Source of the DNA: Arcicella aurantiaca
GTDB taxonomy: Bacteria; Bacteroidota; Bacteroidia; Cytophagales; Spirosomataceae
Direction of reading: 5' to 3'
DNA length: 64,000 nucleotides
Assembly: GCF_003148625.1 (NCBI RefSeq)
Contig: NZ_QGGO01000016.1
Span: 62,001 to 126,000 of the forward strand
Shown here: in pieces, positions 44,270 through 52,753 of the stretch
Position numbering within the stretch: position 1 is the stretch's first letter
How the letters are laid out: each line of letters starts with the position of its first letter
Made by a program: the position numbers and the translations under genes
Notes under the pieces: model-generated
Database searches by the model: none
What the model saw: the letters and a program-made list of their open reading frames with translations, nothing else
What the model was told of the DNA's origin: nothing

Positions 44270-44760
44270 CGTGTATCAAATAAGTGGTTTCGGTATAATT
44301 AATTAAAAAATAATAGGTCAATTTATGATTTCCACATCATATTATTAAGAATTTCTCCATTCTTTTTATTTTAAGTTTTCATTGAAGGGGCGGTTACACT
44401 CATGGCTCATTTTGAAAACTATTTAGTGTGTTTATTATTTTTCCCTTTTTGATGAATCAAAGCTACCTAAAATTTGAAAACCGCTGTTTTATCTTAGACT
44501 TGTTTAGATATATTTTCGACAGGATACTTGATTTGTTAGATATTATTTTTGAAAAGTATATACTTCCGTTAAATCTAAGATAAATCCAATTTGTTAACAT
44601 ACGGTAAATATACTATGCCGATTTGTTTGTAAATTTATTGTCATAAAGATATTGATGGTGTTTTACATAACCGTTGTTGAACATTATTAAATGTATAAAA
44701 ATAGATTCTTGCACTCTTTTACACAAAAATAACTCTATCTCAAATCTAACTCATATACCC
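44270..44760. other. Divergent intergenic region, promoters for REC and LytTR genes
   Basis: This 491-bp A/T-rich gap separates the minus-strand REC gene from the plus-strand LytTR regulator. No confident promoter motif, hairpin or peptide gene was recognised. The LytTR protein probably binds here or at nearby promoters, but no direct-repeat binding site was resolved by eye. Confidence 0.35.
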
Positions 44761-45513
44761 ATGAAATTAACTTGTATTTTTGTTGAGGATGAAACACCTG
44801 CCATGAATCTATTAAAGATTTATGCCGACCGAACCCCCACTCTTGAAGTATTAGGTTTTTTTGATAGTTCAATGGAAGCTATTCATTTTTTATCAGAAAA
44901 CCCCGTTGACGTAATTTTTACCGATGTCAATATGCCGCAACTGACAGGAATAGAGTTAACTCAGTCGCTCAGAAATAAACCCTATATCATTTTTATTACT
45001 GCAAATGCCGAATATGCTGTAAATGGCTTTGAGTTGGACATCGTTGATTTTTTAGTAAAACCTGTTACGTTTGAAAGATTTATGAAATCGGTTAATAAGG
45101 TATTTGACCGAGAAGAGAAAAAGAAATTGGGAGGGGTAAATAATCATAATGAAATAGAAAATAAAGAAGAATTGGAAGACTATTCCATGACGAGTATATA
45201 TGTAAAAGAAAGTGGGAAAGTAATTAGAATTGATTTTGATGAAATTATTGCTATTGAAGGGTTAAAAGATTATGTCAAAATTATTACAGATGAAAGACCT
45301 ATCGTGACCCACTTGACAATGAAAAAATTGGAAGAGCAAATTTTACCTAAATCTAAATTTATGCGTGTTCACAAATCTTTTATTGTGGGGCTTCGCCAAA
45401 TCCGAAAATTTGATGGTTTAGATTGTTACCTTGAACTTCAAAATAAATTACAAATACCCGTAGGCCCGCAATATAAGGAAGCATTGATGGTAAAACTCAA
45501 ACCTGTGAATTAG
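44761..45513 (+). CDS. LytTR-family response regulator
   Basis: From ATG 44761 (MKLTCIFVEDETPAMNLLKI) this is about 250 residues; the longer frame from 44674 adds an unlikely N-terminus. A receiver domain (DVIFTDVNMPQLTGIEL with acceptor Asp, ITANAEYAVNGFELDIVDFLVKP) is joined to a C-terminal LytTR DNA-binding domain (YVKESGKVIRIDFDEIIAIE, MRVHKSFIVGLRQIRKF). It overlaps closely with the kinase gene that starts 2 bp later, giving a LytS/LytR-type two-component operon. Confidence 0.95.
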   Translation: MKLTCIFVEDETPAMNLLKIYADRTPTLEVLGFFDSSMEAIHFLSENPVDVIFTDVNMPQLTGIELTQSLRNKPYIIFITANAEYAVNGFELDIVDFLVKPVTFERFMKSVNKVFDREEKKKLGGVNNHNEIENKEELEDYSMTSIYVKESGKVIRIDFDEIIAIEGLKDYVKIITDERPIVTHLTMKKLEEQILPKSKFMRVHKSFIVGLRQIRKFDGLDCYLELQNKLQIPVGPQYKEALMVKLKPVN

Positions 45514-45514
45514 A

Positions 45515-46636
45515 ATGCAAAAAATGATAGAATGGTATCTCAATTTTTATCCAACCAGTGGAGTTCCCCCAAAACGCAGAATAGTCATTCATCTTACTTA
45601 TTGGATTGTCTGGGGGTTATTTAGTGTATTGGCTTTTATTGCTCAAAATGTCGAGATTAAGGTATTAATAACCTGTTCAGCCGTAATACAAGGTTGTATT
45701 ATTTATTATGGACTTACTTATTTTGCTGTTCCAAACTTATTCTTAAAAAATCGTTTTGTAATTGGAGTATTTTTTTTAGTCATAGTTTATTCTTTAAGTT
45801 ATACTACGAATGTAATGGCATACAGCTACGCAATAAAGTTTAACCTTTTCAAGCCCAGAACTTTTATGCACGGATATGCTCAAGAGTATATCCGTAAAGG
45901 AATTTTAGGTTTATTTGATGTAAAGACTTTTTTCATAGAATTATATACTATTCTAAATACTATTGCTTTACCATTTCTAATAAAATTTAGTAGAGTTATT
46001 AGTGATTATTCTATGCGAGTGGCAAGGCTAACCAAAGAAAAAACCGATTTAGAAATAGACTTTCTAAGAACACAACTCAATCCCCATTTTCTATTAAATT
46101 CTCTGAATAATATTTATAGTCAAGTAGTTAGTAAAGATGAAACCGCAGGAGATTCCATTATCGTACTGTCTGACCTGATGAAATATATTCTTTACCATTC
46201 AGGAAAAGCAGTTATTGATTTGGATAAAGAGGTACAATTTCTTAGAAACTACATTGATTTAGAAAAGCTACGAGGTAGTAAGTCATTAAAAATTCGTTTT
46301 TCACAAACAGGAGATATGCAGGGATTTCGTATAGCCCCATTAATGTTGGTTAATTATGTAGAAAATGCCTTTAAACATGGGCGAGTTCCTAATGGGGAGA
46401 TCTTATTGATAGATATTGACATAAAATTTATTGATGAAACCTTATATTTCCGCATCGAAAATGATTTTACAGAAAGGCATAGAGAAAATCACATCACTAA
46501 AGAAGGAGGAATTGGCATTGCTAACACCATCAAACGATTAGTGTTATTATATCCCAACAGACATTCATTAACGATTCATGATGAAAACAATAAGTTTTTG
46601 GTATCATTGATGATAAAATTGTCTCCTAATGAATAA
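45515..46636 (+). CDS. LytS/YehU-type sensor histidine kinase, mosaic paralogue 1
   Basis: This 373-residue protein has about four transmembrane helices in residues 25-150. A kinase part follows with the H-box FLRTQLNPHFLLNSLNNIYSQ, then LVNYVENAFKHG (N-box) and GGIGIANTIKRLVLLYP (G-box). The first 46 residues and the H-box segment are nearly identical in DNA to the next kinase, whereas the transmembrane segment and part of the ATPase domain differ. It belongs with the LytTR regulator just upstream. Confidence 0.95.
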   Translation: MQKMIEWYLNFYPTSGVPPKRRIVIHLTYWIVWGLFSVLAFIAQNVEIKVLITCSAVIQGCIIYYGLTYFAVPNLFLKNRFVIGVFFLVIVYSLSYTTNVMAYSYAIKFNLFKPRTFMHGYAQEYIRKGILGLFDVKTFFIELYTILNTIALPFLIKFSRVISDYSMRVARLTKEKTDLEIDFLRTQLNPHFLLNSLNNIYSQVVSKDETAGDSIIVLSDLMKYILYHSGKAVIDLDKEVQFLRNYIDLEKLRGSKSLKIRFSQTGDMQGFRIAPLMLVNYVENAFKHGRVPNGEILLIDIDIKFIDETLYFRIENDFTERHRENHITKEGGIGIANTIKRLVLLYPNRHSLTIHDENNKFLVSLMIKLSPNE

Positions 46637-46685
46637 ATGTATAATATTTTAAACTCAACTATGGCACTCAAATCCATGAATTAAT

Positions 46686-47807
46686 ATGCAAAAAATGATA
46701 GAATGGTATCTCAATTTTTATCCAACCAGTGGAGTTCCCCCAAAACGCAGAATAGTCATTCATCTTACTTATTGGATTGTCTGGGGGCTATTTAGTGTAT
46801 TGGCTTTTATTGCTCCATCAAGTATGGGGCATAAATTGATTATTACACTTTTTATAATGTTACAGGGCATAAACGTTTATTATGGTCTGACTTATTTTGT
46901 ATTCCCAAATCTATTTTCAGCCAAGCGATTTATTATTGGATTATTAGTTCTATTTATTGTTTATTGTTTGAATTATGCACTTAGTTTAGAATTTTATCAT
47001 TTAGTGTTAAAATATACATTATACACAAAAAATGGTAACGCATATCGATATGCTAATGCCTTTACTCAAAAGGGATTATGGGGAATGTTTAATCCTCAAA
47101 ATATTTTTTATGAATTAAATATGGTATTAAGTGTCATTTCACTCCCATTTATGATAAAACTCAGTAGAGTAATTACAGATTATTCTATGCGAGTGGCAAG
47201 GCTAACCAAAGAAAAAACCGATTTAGAAATAGACTTTCTAAGAACACAACTCAATCCCCATTTTTTATTGAATTCTCTGAATAATATTTATAGTCAAGTA
47301 GTTAGTAAAGATGAAACCGCAGGAGATTCCATCATTGTACTGTCTGACTTGATGAAATATATTCTTTATAATTCGGGGGAACTACTGGTAGATTTAGACC
47401 GAGAGATTCATTTTCTCAGAGACTATGTTGATTTAGAAAGACTTCGTGGCAATCGGTATTTAAAGATTCAATTTTCTCAGGAGGGTGCCATGAAAGGTTA
47501 TAACATTGCACCCTTGATTCTCATCAATTATGTTGAAAATGCGTTTAAACACGGAGGAATACCTTATGGAGATACTTTATTGATAGATATTGACATAAAA
47601 TTTATTGATGAAACACTATATTTCAGAATAGAAAATGACTTTGTTGATAAAATTGATAGTGGCAAAAAAAACAAAGATGGTGGCGTTGGTATTATCAATA
47701 CCAAAAAAAGGTTAAAATTATTATACCCCGACAGGCATAGTCTGATAATCAAGAATGATAATCATAAGTTTTGTGTTGAAATAATGATAAAGTTGAAAAA
47801 AGAATAA
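46686..47807 (+). CDS. LytS/YehU-type sensor histidine kinase, mosaic paralogue 2
   Basis: 373 residues, organised like the preceding kinase. The opening (MQKMIEWYLNFYPTSGVPPK) and H-box block (LRTQLNPHFLLNSLNNIYSQ) are identical, while the helices in between are different (YHLVLKYTLYTKNGNAYRYA). The ATP part has LINYVENAFKHGG and GGVGIINTKKRLKLLYPD. The pattern indicates duplication followed by replacement or fast divergence of the sensing helices. A small peptide gene follows at 47962. Confidence 0.95.
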   Translation: MQKMIEWYLNFYPTSGVPPKRRIVIHLTYWIVWGLFSVLAFIAPSSMGHKLIITLFIMLQGINVYYGLTYFVFPNLFSAKRFIIGLLVLFIVYCLNYALSLEFYHLVLKYTLYTKNGNAYRYANAFTQKGLWGMFNPQNIFYELNMVLSVISLPFMIKLSRVITDYSMRVARLTKEKTDLEIDFLRTQLNPHFLLNSLNNIYSQVVSKDETAGDSIIVLSDLMKYILYNSGELLVDLDREIHFLRDYVDLERLRGNRYLKIQFSQEGAMKGYNIAPLILINYVENAFKHGGIPYGDTLLIDIDIKFIDETLYFRIENDFVDKIDSGKKNKDGGVGIINTKKRLKLLYPDRHSLIIKNDNHKFCVEIMIKLKKE

Positions 47808-47961
47808 CTTTTGTCGAATACAAAATTTAGAAGTCTAAGGAAAATGAAATGTTGTCGAAAAGATTGTTGTGTAGGTCGAGTGACAAAAAAAGAGAACATT
47901 GCATTTTTTAATTTTGATTCAACAAAAAACAACAATCATAAACCTTTAAACAATGTTAACT

Positions 47962-48087
47962 ATGAAAAATCAATTAATCTCTGCTTTATCATTTGAGAAG
48001 AAAACAATTGTATCTCTTGAAAATGCAACATCTATGAAGAACAAAATAGGAAATAGTTGGGGTACTAATTGTACAGAATTCCTGTAA
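47962..48087 (+). CDS. Small peptide, candidate class I lanthipeptide-like or signalling precursor
   Basis: A 41-residue ORF from ATG 47962 (an in-frame ATG at 47953 is possible). The peptide opens MKNQLISALSFEKKTIVSL, with the FxKKTIxxL leader pattern seen in Bacteroidota lanthipeptide precursors. It ends in GNSWGTNCTEFL, containing one Cys with nearby Ser/Thr. It lies after two sensor kinases and before a REC gene. No biosynthetic enzyme is adjacent. A related leader is seen in the peptide at 58217. Translation itself is unproven. Confidence 0.55.
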   Translation: MKNQLISALSFEKKTIVSLENATSMKNKIGNSWGTNCTEFL

Positions 48088-48155
48088 TTTTTGAAGAGCA
48101 TCCTAACATCTATAACGTATCATTTTAATCATCATACACCAAATCAAATCTTCAA

Positions 48156-48563
48156 ATGAAACTAACTTGCCTAATAATAGAAGACGAGCCACTGGCGAGA
48201 AGCCTTATAGAGAACTTCGCTAAGCGTACCAACAAGGTAACTGTTTTAGAACAATTTGAGGATTTAGACGAGGCGTTTAATTATCTTGAAAGAATTGAAT
48301 ACGGAGTAGATTTTATTTTTTTAGATGTTCTGGTTAAACAAAAGTCGAGTATTCTTATGTTAGCCCAAACTGGTAAAGACAAGGAGGTACAAATAGTCTT
48401 TGTCAGTGCTTTTCCTCCGAACCTATTTAAAAACTATGATATTCAGTATTTCGAATGGTTACAAAAACCCATTCCCTATCAAGATTTCGAGGAAGTTATC
48501 CAAAAGCTCCATCTTGATAAAACAGCAAAATTTGGCGATGATGTGTCGTCAGAAGAAGCATAA
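48156..48563 (+). CDS. Stand-alone response-regulator receiver domain, paralogue 2
   Basis: This 135-residue REC protein has LIIEDEPLARSLI, DFIFLDVLVKQKSS with the acceptor Asp, VFVSAFPPNLF and LQKPIPYQDFEEV, plus a short acidic tail. It is the paralogue of the REC gene at 43904. It has no output domain. The two flank the kinase pair on opposite strands. A role as a competing or relay receiver for the kinases is plausible. Confidence 0.9.
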   Translation: MKLTCLIIEDEPLARSLIENFAKRTNKVTVLEQFEDLDEAFNYLERIEYGVDFIFLDVLVKQKSSILMLAQTGKDKEVQIVFVSAFPPNLFKNYDIQYFEWLQKPIPYQDFEEVIQKLHLDKTAKFGDDVSSEEA

Positions 48564-48654
48564 ACCCTAAAATCACTATACGAAGCATAGTCTAAAAGTA
48601 TTTGTCGGGGACAAACTGGCTCTCTTTTACTATGCTTCAACCTTAGGGTTTATA
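48563..48654 (+). terminator. Inverted repeat after REC gene
   Basis: AAACCCTAAAATCACTATACGAAGCATAGT, in part, pairs with ACTATGCTTCAACCTTAGGGTTTA at about 48630-48654. The stems are imperfect but about 22 bp long, starting at the stop codon. It probably ends the two-component transcript. Confidence 0.6.
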
Positions 48655-48796
48655 AGGTTAAAGAAATAGTTTGAGTGTAAAATCCGAATAACGTATATAC
48701 AAATGAGTTTGGCTAACAATAGACTCGTAATGGATTATGGGATTTGCAAATTTATATGATTACTTAATTAAAAAAGATAACTAAAAATTAAATAAA

Positions 48797-49348
48797 ATGG
48801 ACAAAACAGTATTAACAATGCTCGAAAACCTGAAAGAAAAAACAGGTCATTCATTAGAAGAATGGAAAGAATTAATTTCAAGCCAAGGTTTTTCTAAACA
48901 TGGAGAAATTGTAAAATTTCTAAAAGAAAAACACAATGTTACACACGGGTATGCTTCTGAAATTGCTCTAAAAGTATTAGGTTCTGATGCTGACTCTGCT
49001 TCGGATACTGATATTTTGATTGAAAATCAGTATAAAGGTAAAGAACATTTGAAGCCATTTTACGAAAAATTAATTGCCGAAATTCAAAAATTTGATGGTG
49101 ATTTTGAAATTGCTCCAAAGAAAACTTACGTAAGTTTGAAAAGAAAAAAACAATTCATCATCTTGAATCCAGCCTCAAAAACAAGATTTGAAATTGGGTT
49201 TAATCTAAAAGGTGTAGAAGCAAAGGATAGATTGGTTGCCGAAAAACCAGATGGTATTTGCTCGCACAAAATCAACCTTTCTGATATTAATGACGTTGAT
49301 ACTGAAGTAATAGGTTGGATTAAAATGGCTTACGAGAAAGCTGCATAA
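48797..49348 (+). CDS. DUF4287 plus DUF5655 domain protein
   Basis: This 183-residue protein has an N-terminal helical part (LKEKTGHSLEEWKELI, KHGEIVKFLKEKHNVTHGYAS) matching DUF4287. The C-terminal part (HLKPFYEKLIAEIQKFDGDFEIAPKKTYVSLKRKKQF) matches DUF5655. These are widespread in Bacteroidota and lack an assigned activity. It has its own terminator and no obvious operon partner, and is probably unrelated to its neighbours. Confidence 0.8.
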   Translation: MDKTVLTMLENLKEKTGHSLEEWKELISSQGFSKHGEIVKFLKEKHNVTHGYASEIALKVLGSDADSASDTDILIENQYKGKEHLKPFYEKLIAEIQKFDGDFEIAPKKTYVSLKRKKQFIILNPASKTRFEIGFNLKGVEAKDRLVAEKPDGICSHKINLSDINDVDTEVIGWIKMAYEKAA

Positions 49349-49371
49349 TAGACTTTTCGGTTTTATGTGCG

Positions 49372-49424
49372 AACTCTTTTTTTCTTCTGTCTCCTTATTT
49401 TAAAGCAGAAAGAGAAAAAGAGTT
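49372..49424 (+). terminator. Hairpin terminator after DUF4287 gene
   Basis: AACTCTTTTTTTCTTCTGT and CAGAAAGAGAAAAAGAGTT form a stem of about 17 bp with one mismatch, and TTTATTTTTT follows. It lies 24 bp after the stop. Confidence 0.8.
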
Positions 49425-49464
49425 TTATTTTTTGAATCTTTAAAAGATTCAATAACAGATATTT

Positions 49465-49550
49465 ATACTAATTTAAAAAAGTTATTGCGTATCTGAGTCT
49501 CAACGGCAGTCGTCGTTCAAAACGACGACTTCCGTAAAGTACGCATCAAA
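49465..49550. repeat. Repeat shared with 55.75 kb, with CGTCGTT hairpin
   Basis: TATACTAATTTAAAAAAGTT then ATTGCGTATCTGAGTCTC is repeated with changes at 55749-55805. Inside, AGTCGTCGTT and AACGACGACT form a 10-bp stem. It lies just upstream of the PPTase gene and may hold part of its promoter or be a mobile-element remnant. Confidence 0.6.
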
Positions 49551-49601
49551 TCTTTAAAATGGGTATAATCTCATTCATTGGTTTACCTCAAATCTTTACA
49601 G

Positions 49602-50327
49602 ATGGAATTTACGACAAATATAGAAATGAAGAGGGGAGATAAAACCTTTTTGTCGGCTTTTGCTTTCATAGAAAATTGTTCTAAACTACGGCTTAAACAG
49701 GTAGAGTTAGCTTTGCATGATATTGAGTATCAGCGTTATAGGTCTTTTAGTACGGATGTTAGAAAAGTGAGTTTTTTATTGGGTAGATACTGTGCAAAAA
49801 AGGCAATAGCTTCTCTATACAATATCAAGTCTCTTAATCAAATATATATTGATTCTGGGATTTTTAACCAGCCCATTATAAAACTTCCTAATATTCCTAA
49901 TATGCGAGTGAGTATCTCGCATGATGGCGTATCGGCGGTGGCTTTGGCATTTCCAGAAGAACATCCTATGGGGATTGACATTGAAAGTATTGATGACGAA
50001 AAAAGCTCAGAAATGTCAACTCATTTTACTGCTCATGAAAAAACGTTGTATCAAGGTATGAATCATGCAAAAAATGAAATTGATACCATTCTATGGACAG
50101 CTAAGGAGAGCCTATCCAAAGCACTGAAAACGGGACTAACAACAGGCTTGGAAATAATGGAATTGGAAACCCTCGAAAAAGTACATCAACGATATTTTAG
50201 AGGAACTTTTACTCATTTTTTTCAGTATCAAACTATCTCCATTATACACGGCAACAAAGTGATAACGCTATTATTACCCAGAAAAAGCATTGTTGAATTA
50301 GACAGAAACAGTAACTTATTTAACTAA
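49602..50327 (+). CDS. 4'-Phosphopantetheinyl transferase, second copy
   Basis: About 241 residues from ATG 49602 (MEFTTNIEMKRGD); the frame is also open from TTG 49578, which is less likely. It has MRVSISHDGVSAVALAF (His contact), HPMGIDIESIDDEKSSEMS with Mg-binding Asp/Glu, and TILWTAKESLSKALKTGL (WxxKESLxKA). It is clearly distinct from the copy at 6434. No carrier protein is encoded nearby; the next genes are small peptides and a C39 transporter. It is a candidate to activate the PKSE ACP. Confidence 0.92.
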   Translation: MEFTTNIEMKRGDKTFLSAFAFIENCSKLRLKQVELALHDIEYQRYRSFSTDVRKVSFLLGRYCAKKAIASLYNIKSLNQIYIDSGIFNQPIIKLPNIPNMRVSISHDGVSAVALAFPEEHPMGIDIESIDDEKSSEMSTHFTAHEKTLYQGMNHAKNEIDTILWTAKESLSKALKTGLTTGLEIMELETLEKVHQRYFRGTFTHFFQYQTISIIHGNKVITLLLPRKSIVELDRNSNLFN

Positions 50328-50334
50328 AAAAAAT

Positions 50335-50511
50335 ATGTTTAAGAAAAGTATAGACTTACAAAATGTACAGTTGGTGATGACTGCTTTGGAACATCTAACC
50401 CAAGAGTTTGAGGTTTTAGAAAATGGGGATGTGTTTGGAGGTAATTCTCAATGGGATGAACTAAGAGAATTTGTAAACAATGAAGACAAATATTTTGTGC
50501 CAACAAGATAA
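50335..50511 (+). CDS. Small peptide with double-glycine motif (candidate precursor 1)
   Basis: A 58-residue ORF starting 7 bp after the PPTase stop (MFKKSIDLQNVQLVMTALEH). The N-terminal 36 residues end in ENGDVFGG, a double-glycine site. The remaining 22 residues (NSQWDELREFVNN onward) are acidic with aromatic residues and no Cys. Position before a C39-peptidase transporter makes it a good candidate substrate. The peptide is not from a family I recognise. Confidence 0.6.
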   Translation: MFKKSIDLQNVQLVMTALEHLTQEFEVLENGDVFGGNSQWDELREFVNNEDKYFVPTR

Positions 50512-50616
50512 TTGAAAATCAACTTGTTGAAAGGCTGATTTTTTAGGTCGAAAAAATGATTGCCTTTGTCGAAAAATTATAAAAAATCAATTCAATTAGG
50601 TGAAATTTGATACAGA

Positions 50617-50719
50617 AGCCGTTTAAACTTTCGCTACCAATGTAGCCCTGCAATATGCCGAACATTCGCTTCGACCTTGTTAAAAATAAATTTTTAAAAG
50701 ATACCGAAAGTTTAAACAG
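50617..50719. repeat. TIR hairpin element, GTTTAAACTTTCG family
   Basis: GCCGTTTAAACTTTCGCTAC at the left and ATACCGAAAGTTTAAACAGC at the right are terminal inverted repeats over about 100 bp. A related AGTTTAAACTTTCT/AGAAAGTTTAAAC pair lies at 14807-14952. It lies between the two double-glycine peptide genes. Confidence 0.75.
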
Positions 50720-50742
50720 CTCTATAACTAAACGACAAACCT

Positions 50743-50937
50743 ATGAAAAACACGTCAAGTACTCTTTGGAATAATTTATCTTCAAAATCAACCAACAACA
50801 GGCTCATGGTTGCCGAAATGGAATTTATTTCTGATGATATTGCTCATCATATTAGAGGGGGGGATAAGTTTTATATGCCCTTGTATGAAGGCGAAATCAA
50901 TTCACGAACAAGATTTTTTCTACCTTCAATACTATGA
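50743..50937 (+). CDS. Small peptide with double-glycine motif (candidate precursor 2)
   Basis: A 64-residue peptide. Residues 1-40 end in ISDDIAHHIRGG, a double-glycine leader of the type cleaved by C39 peptidases. The predicted mature part has 24 residues (DKFYMPLYEGEINSRTRFF onward), aromatic-rich, without Cys. A C39 transporter gene follows about 100 bp downstream. It shows no clear similarity to precursor 1 beyond the Gly-Gly site. Confidence 0.65.
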   Translation: MKNTSSTLWNNLSSKSTNNRLMVAEMEFISDDIAHHIRGGDKFYMPLYEGEINSRTRFFLPSIL

Positions 50938-51040
50938 TAGTTCTTCAGATTACGAGCCTTTCTGAGTCAAAAAAAAAGACTAAACTTTAACCATAAAGTT
51001 AGTAAGAAGCAAACCCAATATAAAATCCGTAGAAAACCCG

Positions 51041-52504
51041 ATGAATGGCAAGTTTATATTTTTCAGACAACTTGATTTCATGGATTGTGGACCCACCAGT
51101 TTGAAAATGATTGCCGCTTTTCATGGGAAAGACTATTCCATTGATTTTCTTAGAGTTAGTACCCATATTCAGCGTTCTGGTGTTAGTTTGAATGGTATTA
51201 GTGAAGCTGCCGAAAAGATAGGTTTTAGAACTTCAAAAGTAAAACTAACCGTTGAACAATTAATTTCACAAGCCCCTCTTCCAGCTATTTTACACTGGAA
51301 TCAAGACCATTTTGTAGTGATATATGCCATCAAAAAGAATTTTTGGTCGTTTTTGCCTTGGACTAACGAAAAAGAAGAAAAATTAGTAATTGCTGACCCC
51401 GGTCATGACTTAGTGACAGTTGATAAAACAACTTTTCTGAAATGCTGGGTAAATGATGAGAATAAAAAAGGCATAGCTCTTTTGCTTGAACCCACCCCCG
51501 AATTTTATCAAAAGCAAGAGTCCATTTCTGCCTCAAAAACAGGATTGAATTCTTTATTTTCGTATTTAATCCCTTACAAAAAATACTTTACTCAAATATT
51601 TTTTGGAATATTTTTAGGGTGTATTATGAGCATATTTATTCCCTTCTTACTCCAATTTTGGGTTGATTTTTGGATACAGCAACACAATATGAGGTTCATT
51701 CAGCTTATTTTGCTATCTCAGTTATTTTTTTTCATCGGAGGTATAGCTGTCGGAATAATCAGAAACTCGATTTTGTTGCATATTAGCACCCCCGTGAGTG
51801 TAACAATCATTTCTACCTTTTTGGTAAAGTTAATGAAATTGCCAATTAGTTTTTTTGAAACCAAAAATGTTAGAGACATCATTCAGCGAATCCAAGACCA
51901 TCATCGTATCGAACCTTTTTTGACGGGAACGGCTCTCAATACATTTTTTTCTATCATTAACCTTATTGTTTTTTCTATCATTTTGGGTATTCATAGCTCC
52001 AAATTATTGGGTATATTCTTTATTGGCAATGTTCTTTCTGTTTGTTGGATGATAATTTTCTTGAAACGTAGGAAAAATTCAGACTATAATCGTTTTCAGC
52101 AAACCCTTGTAAATCAGGAGAGTATATTGAAATTGATAATAGGGAAACAAAGCGAAAATGAGACTAATTGCGAAAAAAAACACCTGTGGGATTGGGAAAG
52201 TATCCAAACCAAATTATTTAAAATCAATGTGAAAGGTTTAGCTTTAGAGCAATACCAAGAAGCGGGCGTAACCTTTTTTTCACAACTCAAAAATATCATG
52301 ATTGCATATTTGCTGGCTGCTCAGGTAATTGATAATGTCATTTCGCTCGGGGTGATGTTGAGTATATCATACATTATTGGTCAAATGAATGCCCCACTCA
52401 ACCAATTGCTGGTGTTTGTCAGAAATATTCAAGATGTCAAAATCAGTCTCGAACGTCTGAGCGAAATTCATCAAAAACCCAGTGATGTATGGGATAAAGG
52501 ATAG
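51041..52504 (+). CDS. C39-peptidase ABC exporter lacking the ATPase domain
   Basis: This 487-residue protein has a C39 peptidase domain with catalytic Cys16 (FMDCGPTSLKMIA), His in WNQDHFVVIYAI and Asp in IADPGHD. Six transmembrane helices of an ABC exporter follow from about 165 on. The reading frame stops (DVWDKG) at the end of the membrane domain, exactly where a nucleotide-binding domain of about 230 residues should follow. No Walker A was found in the remaining 250 bp in any frame I could read. It is either a truncated gene or a version served by an ATPase in trans. Confidence 0.85.
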   Translation: MNGKFIFFRQLDFMDCGPTSLKMIAAFHGKDYSIDFLRVSTHIQRSGVSLNGISEAAEKIGFRTSKVKLTVEQLISQAPLPAILHWNQDHFVVIYAIKKNFWSFLPWTNEKEEKLVIADPGHDLVTVDKTTFLKCWVNDENKKGIALLLEPTPEFYQKQESISASKTGLNSLFSYLIPYKKYFTQIFFGIFLGCIMSIFIPFLLQFWVDFWIQQHNMRFIQLILLSQLFFFIGGIAVGIIRNSILLHISTPVSVTIISTFLVKLMKLPISFFETKNVRDIIQRIQDHHRIEPFLTGTALNTFFSIINLIVFSIILGIHSSKLLGIFFIGNVLSVCWMIIFLKRRKNSDYNRFQQTLVNQESILKLIIGKQSENETNCEKKHLWDWESIQTKLFKINVKGLALEQYQEAGVTFFSQLKNIMIAYLLAAQVIDNVISLGVMLSISYIIGQMNAPLNQLLVFVRNIQDVKISLERLSEIHQKPSDVWDKG

Positions 52505-52695
52505 TTTTTCGTAAAATCTTCTTTGAAATACCTTCGTAGTTTTTTATTGTTATGGTGTTGATTATCAGTTGTTTGTCGAGAATATGACCAATGAAATATT
52601 CTTCTGTTATGCCTTCTAATCGTTTAAAACCTTGGAACTAAGCAATTTACCAAAGCCTTACTTACTTCATTTTGTGCCATTACTTATAAACGGTA

Positions 52696-52740
52696 TTCAT
52701 TCACAAAACCTATCTAACTTTGATAGGTTTTGTGAATGAA
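52696..52740. terminator. Perfect 19-bp inverted repeat between convergent genes
   Basis: TTCATTCACAAAACCTATC (52696-52714) and its exact complement (52722-52740) flank a 7-base loop. It stands between the plus-strand C39 gene and the minus-strand metE and can terminate both. Confidence 0.88.
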
Positions 52741-52753
52741 TTTTACGTTTGAC

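Noticed and set aside
47811-47996. 61-codon open frame after the second kinase
   Set aside because: It starts from a non-ATG codon and overlaps the better-supported 41-residue peptide gene in another frame.
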